A stretch of 64,000 nucleotides of DNA, taken from positions 1 to 64,000 of the forward strand of contig JAMXFF010000012.1 of NCBI GenBank assembly GCA_025370845.1. The letters are read 5' to 3'. The position numbers were made by a program, and so were the translations under genes. Below are positions 57,838 through 64,000 of the stretch, in pieces (within the stretch, counting starts at the first letter, position 1; each line of letters begins with the position of its first letter). This DNA is from Laspinema palackyanum D2a (GTDB lineage: Bacteria; Cyanobacteriota; Cyanobacteriia; Cyanobacteriales; Laspinemataceae). The notes beneath the pieces were generated by a model that worked only from the letters and a program-made list of their open reading frames with translations, was not told where the DNA came from and searched no databases.

Positions 57838-57918
57838 TAGACCTCTTGCAAAAAAAAGGATTGATCCCCCCAACCCCCCTTAACAAGGGGGGCTTTAAAG
57901 AATTTTGCAAGAGGTCTA
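57838..57918. mobile_element. 81-bp MITE with TAGACCTCTTGCAAAA ends
   Basis: Perfect 16-bp terminal inverted repeats, TAGACCTCTTGCAAAA at 57838-57853 and the complement at 57903-57918. The inside folds through CCCCCC/GGGGGG. No coding capacity; it would be moved by a transposase encoded elsewhere. Confidence 0.85.
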
Positions 57919-58095
57919 GTAAAGACGGGGAGAGTGGCGATCGGTCGTGATTGCTATCCCCAGGGGGAACGGGGGAAAGGTTCCGGCATCAACCCCTTGA
58001 ATCCGGTGGGAAGGGGGTATGGAAAGTACGCGGGGTGGATAAAAGCTGCTATAACGGTTGCAGATGTATTTTGACTCCACTTTAACGACACCACT

Positions 58096-59205
58096 ATGGA
58101 AACTTTTGCCTATCTTCAATTATTTCTGGTCTATGATGCCCACCCCGCCCCCTTAGAACCTCTGGCCCCAGGGGTGAGAAAATTTTTTTCAGGATTCAAG
58201 GGGAAAAAATTCTCTAGTGCGGGATTGATTCGCTGGTTCTCGGTGGCCCTGACTGTCGCACTCCTGAGCATGGCAACCCAGGTTTTGGCTTACCAACGGG
58301 GTGATCAGAGTGAAGCGGTGCGCTCTATCCAACTGCGCTTACAACAGTTAGGCTATTTTAATGCGGAGCCAACTAGCTTGTATGGTGAGATCACCGAGGA
58401 CGCGGTGAGGCGTTTTCAGCGCGATAATAGCCTGCCGGTGACGGGGAGAGTGGATCCTCAGACGTTAACGGCGATCGAGCGATTATTACGACCGGATCCC
58501 AGTTTTGGTCAAGTCACCCAGGTGGGAATGACCAATCAAGTGCTTCGTTTTGGAGACTCGGGTTTATCAGTGAGCGCCCTCCAAGACCAGTTACGACAGT
58601 TAGGGTATTTGAATCGTGCCTCCACAGGTCAGTTTGATTTTGAGACACAACAGGCAGTTTTGCGCTTCCAACAGGCATTTAATATCCAGCAGACCGCAGA
58701 GGTGGGACAAACTACTCGCGGGGCCTTAGAGAGCCAATTAGCGCGGATTGCGGCGGCTCCATCCTGGCAACCTGTAACCCCAGTCGCCACCACCAACGGG
58801 ACGGCAAATTTGAAACTGGGCGATCGCGGCATTGCGGTGAAATCTCTTCAAGAACGGCTAACCGCCGCAGGCTATCCCATTGGTAACGCCGATGGCACCT
58901 TTGGCCCCCGCACGGAAGAAGCCCTCAAACAGTTTCAATTAAGTTTTGGGTTCCCTCCCACTGGGGTTGCCAGTACGGACACTCGCCAAGCTTTGGATCG
59001 CAAGTTTTATGTAGTTGTCGTTCCTAAACGCAGTAATTTTTCCCTCAGCGCCGTCCGTGAAATTTTTCCCGATGCTTTTGAGGCCGAGAACCGATTGGGA
59101 AATTATATTCATGCCGGTTCTTATCTGCGCCGGGAGGTTGCTGAAACCCGCGCCAAAATTTTAAAACAACGGGGGCTAATCGATACTCGCGTGAGTTATT
59201 TCTAA
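58096..59205 (+). CDS. Peptidoglycan-binding protein with three PG_binding_1 repeats
   Basis: 369 residues. An N-terminal about 45-residue cytoplasmic stretch precedes a hydrophobic segment (about 50-70) ending ATQVLA, an anchor or internal signal. Three peptidoglycan-binding repeats follow at about 72-137, 151-217 and 232-300. Each has G(D/E)...V..LQ..L..LGY...-G.F...T..AV..FQ....L. The C-terminal 65 residues (PKRSNFSLSAVREIFPDAF, GSYLRREVAETRAKIL) resemble a SPOR-like module. It probably holds the wall in the periplasm. No hydrolase domain is present. The ATG at 58096 gives the long N-terminus; I see no better internal start before the hydrophobic segment. Confidence 0.88.
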   Translation: METFAYLQLFLVYDAHPAPLEPLAPGVRKFFSGFKGKKFSSAGLIRWFSVALTVALLSMATQVLAYQRGDQSEAVRSIQLRLQQLGYFNAEPTSLYGEITEDAVRRFQRDNSLPVTGRVDPQTLTAIERLLRPDPSFGQVTQVGMTNQVLRFGDSGLSVSALQDQLRQLGYLNRASTGQFDFETQQAVLRFQQAFNIQQTAEVGQTTRGALESQLARIAAAPSWQPVTPVATTNGTANLKLGDRGIAVKSLQERLTAAGYPIGNADGTFGPRTEEALKQFQLSFGFPPTGVASTDTRQALDRKFYVVVVPKRSNFSLSAVREIFPDAFEAENRLGNYIHAGSYLRREVAETRAKILKQRGLIDTRVSYF

Positions 59206-59242
59206 TGAGCAGTCTTGGGGGTTGAACGGTTAAGTTCTTCCC

Positions 59243-59698
59243 CTAAACTGGCAGCAAGGCCCGCTGACAGGTGGGACAAACCGCATGGATGGTGAGTTGA
59301 CAATCGAGCAGATGGTATCCTTCTTTGGTGGTGGTTTTAATCCCTACTTTTAAGATGGAGTCACTTTTAAATTCAATAGTTTTGTTACATCTGACACAAA
59401 TTAAATGGTGATGATGGTGAGGATAGGGTTGATTAATTTCGTAATGTTTGTGACCTTCTGCTAACTCTAATTCGCGTAAAATTCCCATCCTCGCCATTAA
59501 TTTGACCGTGCGATAGATGGTAGACAAACTGATTGCCTCTCCTTCCTCTTTTAAAAGTTCGTAGAGGTCTTCAGCACTCAGATGCTCACCTTTCGGAAGG
59601 TTTTGAAACACTTGTAAAATCGTTTCTCGTTGCGGGGTTAAGCGCCAACCCCGTTCGTTTAATTCAGCTTTAAGCGAGGACGCTGTGTAGAAAGACAT
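59243..59698 (-). CDS. furA: Ferric uptake regulator, FurA-like
   Basis: 151 residues, normal for Fur. A winged helix in the first half has LNERGWRLTPQRETIL and LSTIYRTVKLMARMGILREL. The metal and dimer half has HKHYEINQPYPHHHHHLICVRC, FKSDSILK and LLDCQLTIHAVCPTC. The five cysteines (two CxxC pairs plus one) and overall sequence match the cyanobacterial FurA type rather than Zur- or PerR-like paralogues, by recollection. FurA represses iron-uptake genes with Fe2+ and usually represses itself. The upstream region has phased TTGAGAA repeats that may be the operator. It is convergent with the peptidoglycan-binding gene, 37 bp apart. Confidence 0.85.
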   Translation of the reverse strand: MSFYTASSLKAELNERGWRLTPQRETILQVFQNLPKGEHLSAEDLYELLKEEGEAISLSTIYRTVKLMARMGILRELELAEGHKHYEINQPYPHHHHHLICVRCNKTIEFKSDSILKVGIKTTTKEGYHLLDCQLTIHAVCPTCQRALLPV

Positions 59699-59713
59699 AG
59701 CAATCTTTTTCTC

Positions 59714-59761
59714 TTCTCAAGAAACCCTCTTTATTGAGAAGGATACACAATAAATTGAGAA
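59714..59761. promoter_or_regulatory. Phased TTCTCAA/TTGAGAA repeats upstream of the fur gene
   Basis: TTCTCAA at 59714-59720 and TTGAGAA at 59734-59740 and 59755-59761, with start spacings of 20 and 21 bp (two helical turns). They sit 16-63 bp upstream of the fur start codon. Confidence 0.4.
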
Positions 59762-60024
59762 TTTGCAACAAAGCGGGCTTATTGACAATTATTAGCACCT
59801 ACTCAAGCGGGGGTTCTCTAATTGCTCAACGCCATGAGGGGTAAGCATTCTGGAGTTTTGAAAGCGGCTCGGGGAAATGATGACCCATTGTAAATGCTCC
59901 GGGTTGGTTGTGGCGACACCGGGTACAAAATCCCCACGGTGAGGGCAGTGTACGAATTTTCATCCCTCAGAGTTTTAAGTTTTATAACAATTTTAAACCG
60001 GCCAAAACTTCACCATTCTGACCT

Positions 60025-60159
60025 GGGACCCCCCGCGCAACGGTTAGGGTTTTTACGCTCCTAGTCATTTGCCTTATTTCCGGTCCCCTCCCCTGTGTCT
60101 TGGGGAGGGTTAGGGTGGGGTCCTCTTAACCTACTCAGGGAAGGGACCCCCCCGCGCAA
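60025..60159. repeat. Repeat-flanked element related to the 54685 element
   Basis: GGGACCCCCCGCGCAA (60025-60040) and a copy with one extra C (60143-60159) bracket about 100 bp. This contains GGTTTTTACGCTC-like and GGGGAGGGTTAGGGTGGGGT sequence shared with the left arm at 54685-54760. Confidence 0.6.
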
Positions 60160-60341
60160 AAATCGCCCTCCAGACTTGTGAAAGGCGATCGCCATATTAT
60201 GCAGTAGATAGTCCCCCTTGTGATCGCAGTCGCGGGGGATCAAGTTGTTTGAGCATCCACCAACCACCCTGACCGATGAGGCGATCGCGCCATTGCTCAC
60301 AGGGAGTAGAAAAACTCCCCTGAAGCGATGAGCGTTTCCCT

Positions 60342-61598
60342 CTAAGTTAACAATTCCAGATAATCTCGGACGCGGTTGCGTCGCTTCGGCTGCCGCAACT
60401 TTTGCAGGGCCTTGGACTCAATTTGACGGACTCGTTCCCGAGACAGGTCCAGAGCACGACCAATTTCTGCTAAGGAGTAGGGATGTCCATCCGTCAATCC
60501 AAACCGCATTCCAATCACATCCCGTTCTCGACTGGTTAAATCCGCCAGGAGGTGATGCAACTCCCGATGCAAGGCTTCTTGCATCAACTTTTCTTCCGGA
60601 GAGATATCATCGGTTTCGAGTAAATCTCCCAGTTCCGTATCTTTTTCCTTGCCGACCTTAGTTTCCAAAGACACAGACCGAGGAACTCGCAATAACACTT
60701 CCCGGACTTGTGCCGGAGTCATCTCTAATTCCTTGGCAACATCTTCGATGCTGGCGGTGCGGCCTTTTTCTTGGGACAGCTTGCGCTGGGCCTTTTTAAT
60801 TTTATTGAGCTTTTCGGTAATGTGAACCGGCAAGCGAATGGTGCGACTTTGGGTGGCGATCGCCCGGGTAATCCCCTGACGAATCCACCAATATGCATAC
60901 GTGCTAAACCGATACCCCTTGGTCGGATCGAACTTATCCACTGCCCTTTCTAAACCCAGAGTGCCTTCTTGGACTAAATCCAAGAGCTCTAACCCTCGGT
61001 TTTGATACTTCTTCGCCACGGAAACCACGAGACGGAGGTTGGCCTCAATCATGTGTTCCTTCGCGCCAATTCCTTCGGCTTGAGTGCGTTCCAGTTCCTC
61101 CACCGTCAAAGATGCCAGGGCCGCCCATTGACGTTTCCCAGCAGCCAAAATCGGCTTGAGGTCAGTGACTTGCTCTCCCGCTTCCGCAGCCCAACGCTCT
61201 AAGGAGGGTCGATGTCCTAAGAGAGAGGCGAGGCGATCGCGGGTATCAACCAGGCGAACATACCGTTGCAGTTCTGGATTTTCCTCAGTAGCCGCCGCAT
61301 CACGCATCTCTTTGATTTGCATATAACGCTGCACTTTCTGGGCTTCCACAACCTCTTCTTCTCGCCCGAGCAACCGCACGCGCCCAATTTCCTGGAGGTA
61401 CAACCGAACCAGGTCGGTGGTGCGACGAGTGGGGGCTTGAGAGATTTCAACCGTGTCCGGTTCCTCCATTTCCAGCTCGACTGCTATGGAATCGGAGCTC
61501 AGGTCTAAGTCATTGTCCTCGGGAGCATCCAGCTCGAAGTCGGAGGGCAATAATGGATTGTCGTCTTCTGTATTAGGGTAAAGAGAAATTCCTGGCAT
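60342..61598 (-). CDS. sigC: Group 2 sigma-70 factor, SigC type
   Basis: 418 residues from ATG 61598, where MPGISLYPNTEDD resembles known SigC starts; the frame is open 21 codons further up. Region 1.2 is TDLVRLYLQEIGRVRLLGREEEV. Region 2 has LRLVVSVAKKYQNRGLELLDLVQEG, DKFDPTKGYRFSTYAYWWIRQGI (core binding and -10 recognition) and IRLPVHITEKLNKI. Regions 3 and 4 follow, ending in LAEIGRALDLSRERVRQIESKALQKLRQP for -35 recognition. The spacer between 1.2 and 2.1 (GHRPSLERWAAEAGEQVTDLKP) is SigC-like by recollection. SigC is linked to stationary-phase, nitrogen and heat responses. Another group 2 sigma is the alternative. Confidence 0.88.
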   Translation of the reverse strand: MPGISLYPNTEDDNPLLPSDFELDAPEDNDLDLSSDSIAVELEMEEPDTVEISQAPTRRTTDLVRLYLQEIGRVRLLGREEEVVEAQKVQRYMQIKEMRDAAATEENPELQRYVRLVDTRDRLASLLGHRPSLERWAAEAGEQVTDLKPILAAGKRQWAALASLTVEELERTQAEGIGAKEHMIEANLRLVVSVAKKYQNRGLELLDLVQEGTLGLERAVDKFDPTKGYRFSTYAYWWIRQGITRAIATQSRTIRLPVHITEKLNKIKKAQRKLSQEKGRTASIEDVAKELEMTPAQVREVLLRVPRSVSLETKVGKEKDTELGDLLETDDISPEEKLMQEALHRELHHLLADLTSRERDVIGMRFGLTDGHPYSLAEIGRALDLSRERVRQIESKALQKLRQPKRRNRVRDYLELLT

Positions 61599-62035
61599 GG
61601 TGATCTTCCCAGCGTCTCCAGGTGATCGGTGGTTTGCGGTTCTTGACTGCTTTGTTATCAATATTCCCTCGATATCAGACTTTTTGTCACATCTGACCGT
61701 TCCGTTACATAACGTTACTGTCAGTTATAAAGTGAGTTACTTAAGGGATTTGGCGGTTTAATTCCCTGAACAGGGCTGCCCCTGTTCGGTGAATTCGCCG
61801 TTCGGTGAATTCGCAATATTTTACATCAAACAGGCAGGTTCTTGGAAGAAACAGAAAAATTCCTGTCCCAGAACCCTACTCGCAAGTATAGAAAGTATTC
61901 CCTCAACTTGAGGTGACTTCTATCAGCCCCTTCGTTAATTTTCATCACCGATCGCCCCGGTTCCGGATCACGGGGGGCTAGAATTGAGATCACAAAAGAG
62001 CAGGTTTAGTTTCCGGTTGCTCAGATATCGTGACA
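61599..62035. other. sigC upstream region
   Basis: About 440 bp hold four phased GTTAC/GTTAT repeats, a GAACAGGG/CCCTGTTC hairpin (61768-61787) and a 16-bp-period duplication of GTTCGGTGAATTCGC (61784-61798, 61800-61814). There is no gene. Confidence 0.65.
61704..61740. promoter_or_regulatory. Phased GTTAC repeats upstream of sigC
   Basis: GTTAC at 61704, 61714 and 61736, with GTTAT at 61724. The spacings are 10, 10 and 12 bp, so they lie on about the same DNA face, 106-142 bp upstream of the sigC ATG. Possible activator or response-regulator site. Confidence 0.4.
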
Positions 62036-62980
62036 TTACTCCGGCTTGATATCCCGCAGCATCAGGGCTTCAACCGCATCTTTGGGGGTAATTTGGCCTT
62101 CGAGTAACTGATGCACCTGATAGGAAATAGGAACGGAAATCTCTAAAGTTTTAGCCCGTTGAATTAACACCTGGGTCGTATTTACCCCTTCGGCTGTCCC
62201 TTCTAAATCCGGGAGAATCTCAGCCAGGGTCTTGCCTTGTGCCAATTGATAGCCCACTTGATAATTGCGGCTAAGAGGGCTGTTACAGGTTGCTAGTAAA
62301 TCACCAAGTCCTGACAATCCGTAAAAGGTTTCCATTTGCGCCCCCCAATGGGTGCCAATGCGAATGATTTCAGTTAGTCCTCGGGTCAGTAAAGCCGCTT
62401 TCGCATTGGTGCCCAGTTGGAGACCATCGCAGACCCCCGAGGCGATCGCCATGACATTTTTGAGAGTCCCCCCCAGTTCTACCCCCAAGGGGTCCGGATT
62501 GGTATAAACCCGAAAGTTACTAGAAGAAAACACCTCTTGGACCAAACTGGCGGCACTCTCATCGTTACTCGCCACCACCGTTGCTGCGGGTAATCCCTGT
62601 TGAATTTCCTTGGAGAGATTCGGTCCAGCTAACACCACCACGGGGCGATCGCGAAATGCCCGTTGCCAGAGTTGCGCTGCTGTGCAGGTTGTCTGGGGGT
62701 CTAATCCTTTAGTTGCCGTAACGATAATGGTATCTGTGCCCAAGCCAATGGCTTTAACTTGGGATAAAACCGAGGCGACTCCTTTCATAGATACCGCAGA
62801 CAGGAGAATATTCGCCCCAGTGACCACCTCCTCTAAACTGCGATCGCCACTCCTGGACCAATATTCGACCCGATGACCATTTTGGCTCACTAACTGTCCC
62901 AAGGTCCGCCCCCAAACCCCAGCCCCCAAAATTCCGAGGGTCTGAGGTTTCGTGGCGGGGAAAGTCGGCTTATTATCCAT
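62036..62980 (-). CDS. gpsA: Glycerol-3-phosphate dehydrogenase [NAD(P)+]
   Basis: 314 residues, close to the family length. The Rossmann GxGxxG is LGAGVWGRTLG near residue 17. GpsA signatures are ATKGLDP, LAGPNLSKEI, the catalytic Lys in GGTLKNVMAIASGVCDGLQLG, and GLSGLGDLLATCNSPLSRNYQVG. It makes sn-glycerol 3-phosphate from dihydroxyacetone phosphate in the cytosol for membrane glycerolipid synthesis. It starts 21 bp after the lipA stop on the same strand, so the two probably share a transcript. Nothing unusual. Confidence 0.96.
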   Translation of the reverse strand: MDNKPTFPATKPQTLGILGAGVWGRTLGQLVSQNGHRVEYWSRSGDRSLEEVVTGANILLSAVSMKGVASVLSQVKAIGLGTDTIIVTATKGLDPQTTCTAAQLWQRAFRDRPVVVLAGPNLSKEIQQGLPAATVVASNDESAASLVQEVFSSSNFRVYTNPDPLGVELGGTLKNVMAIASGVCDGLQLGTNAKAALLTRGLTEIIRIGTHWGAQMETFYGLSGLGDLLATCNSPLSRNYQVGYQLAQGKTLAEILPDLEGTAEGVNTTQVLIQRAKTLEISVPISYQVHQLLEGQITPKDAVEALMLRDIKPE

Positions 62981-63001
62981 CAGTTTTCCTCAATCCTTCC
63001 C

Positions 63002-63901
63002 CTAAACAACAGTTTGGGGATTGCGGCTATTCGCCCGAGGATACCGTTCCATCAAAGCCCGGACTTGCTCGGCATGATAGGAACTGCGAGTCAAGGGAGA
63101 GGCCACAATTTGTAAAAATCCCCAGGACTCCCCAAGCTGCTGCCATGCGGTAAATTGCTCTGGGGTGACCCAATTCACCACAGGTAGATGTTTCGGGGTC
63201 GGTTGCATATATTGTCCGAGGGTTAAAATATCGCACTCCACAGCGCGTAAATCTTGCAGCACCTGTTGAATTTCCTCATCGGTTTCCCCGAGTCCGAGCA
63301 TGATTCCCGATTTGGTGTACAACCCCGGTGCCAGTTGGCGCGATCGCCGCAATAATTCCAAACTGCGCTCATAGTTGCCTTGGGGACGCACCCGACGATA
63401 CAGACGCGGCACCGTTTCGGTATTATGATTGAGCACTTCCGGCTCTGCTTGCAAAATTACCTCTAAGGCTTGCCAATTCCCACAGAGGTCGGGGATTAAT
63501 ACTTCGATGGTAGTTCCAGGGGAAGCGGCCCGAACTTCCTCAATACAGCGCCGGAATTGGTCGGCTCCTCCATCGGGCAAATCATCCCGATTCACCGAGG
63601 TAATTACCACATGATTGAGCCGCATTCGCCGGACTGCTTCCGCTAACCGCACGGGTTCCGTGGGGTCTAGGGCTTGGGGTTTTTTCTCAAAATCAATATC
63701 GCAGTAGGGACAGGCACGGGTACAGGCTGGCCCCATAATCAGGAAAGTCGCGGTCCCGTTGTGGAAGCACTCTCCGATATTGGGACAGGATGCTTCTTCA
63801 CAGACGGTATTGAGGGCTAAATCCCGCAATATTTCCTTGACGTTGCCGACGCGCTCCCATTGCGGGGCTTTGACCCGCAGCCAATCTGGTTTTACACTCA
63901 C
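63002..63901 (-). CDS. lipA: Lipoyl synthase
   Basis: 299 residues. The auxiliary cluster cysteines are in [12 protein letters not shown] and the radical-SAM CxxxCxxC is CTRACPYC. Other family features are [64 protein letters not shown] and the C-terminal RSSYHAE that ligates the auxiliary cluster. It inserts two sulfurs into octanoyl groups on lipoyl domains of 2-oxoacid dehydrogenases and the glycine cleavage H protein. It is the first gene of a probable lipA-gpsA transcript. Cyanobacteria often have two LipA paralogues, and this one cannot be further classified. Confidence 0.96.
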   Translation of the reverse strand: MSVKPDWLRVKAPQWERVGNVKEILRDLALNTVCEEASCPNIGECFHNGTATFLIMGPACTRACPYCDIDFEKKPQALDPTEPVRLAEAVRRMRLNHVVITSVNRDDLPDGGADQFRRCIEEVRAASPGTTIEVLIPDLCGNWQALEVILQAEPEVLNHNTETVPRLYRRVRPQGNYERSLELLRRSRQLAPGLYTKSGIMLGLGETDEEIQQVLQDLRAVECDILTLGQYMQPTPKHLPVVNWVTPEQFTAWQQLGESWGFLQIVASPLTRSSYHAEQVRALMERYPRANSRNPQTVV

Positions 63902-64000
63902 GCTTATGCCCTAACATTTTTAAAAGACATCATCCTTATGATACTGGCCTAGGGTTCAACTCGCTCGCGGGTGCGATCGCTCTGGGCAAACCTTTTTACA

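Larger units (their letters stand above)
57665..58095. other. Intergenic region with tandem array and MITE
   Basis: It contains a CTCGCTTAAGCGGGAG palindrome (57682-57697), the 12-bp tandem array and the 81-bp inverted-repeat element, and no gene. Confidence 0.7.
59699..60341. other. Intergenic region between fur and sigC
   Basis: About 640 bp contain the fur promoter with phased repeats and the repeat-flanked insertion at 60025-60159. A minus-strand open frame at 60061-60300 runs through the repeat and is not called. Confidence 0.6.

Noticed and set aside
60061-60300. 79-codon minus-strand frame
   Set aside because: It begins in unique DNA but runs into a dispersed repeat, and no protein features are seen.

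Overview
The window looks like chromosomal DNA of a filamentous cyanobacterium, probably of the Oscillatoria/Phormidium type. The evidence is the very frequent HIP1 octamer (GCGATCGC), the NDH-1 subunit NdhM, a BicA-type bicarbonate transporter, a helical carotenoid protein, a SigC-type sigma factor, and the very large multisensor kinases typical of these genomes. I could not assign a species. Thirty-two protein genes are supported; no tRNA, rRNA, CRISPR array or transposase gene was seen.

Layout. 1-10.9 kb: the 3' part of a surface repeat protein ending in a CHAT (caspase-like) domain, then a phosphoglucomutase/phosphomannomutase, a LapA-type small membrane protein, an AMIN-domain envelope protein, bicA and a DUF3172-like gene. 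11.6-39.4 kb: a dense signalling block. It holds a ComFB-like protein, a zinc-ribbon Ser/Thr kinase with WD40 repeats, a response regulator-histidine kinase, a 2377-residue Ser/Thr kinase-ATPase-histidine kinase-receiver protein overlapping a receiver-adenylate cyclase, a GGDEF-EAL membrane protein, a PilJ-domain histidine kinase, a UrtA-like domain fused to a histidine kinase, a CHASE adenylate cyclase and a zinc-ribbon PP2C phosphatase. 39.8-46.4 kb: ndhM, then six consecutive minus-strand genes with a stress or envelope character (EcsC/TerB-like, DJ-1/PfpI-ferritin fusion, secreted protein, Dps, charged hydrophilic protein, YihY/BrkB). 47.1-57.7 kb: a LuxR-type response regulator, a 1696-residue multisensor kinase, a helical carotenoid protein and another receiver-kinase. 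58-64 kb: a peptidoglycan-binding protein, a FurA-like regulator, sigC, and the lipA-gpsA pair.

How the genes fit together. Three second-messenger or phosphorylation currencies meet in about 30 kb: cAMP (two class III cyclases with adenylate-type residues), c-di-GMP (GGDEF-EAL plus a possible ComFB receptor) and Ser/Thr phosphorylation (two kinase domains and one PP2C). Four histidine kinases lie among them. The 8-bp overlap between the giant kinase and the receiver-cyclase is the clearest direct link, from many inputs to cAMP.

The intergenic DNA is rich in small non-coding repeats. These include inverted-repeat elements at 4.0, 33.8, 54.7, 57.8 and 60.0 kb and a G-rich 9-mer minisatellite that lies next to stop codons. 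A hairpin family based on AAACCGGGTTTCT recurs, and there are a 12-bp tandem array and several helically phased short repeats upstream of regulatory genes. Most ordinary genes here need no special comment. The items most worth a second look are the cytoplasmic UrtA-kinase fusion, the DJ-1-ferritin fusion, the kinase/cyclase overlap, the perfect palindrome just before the ComFB-like gene, and the stop-codon-associated G-rich repeats.
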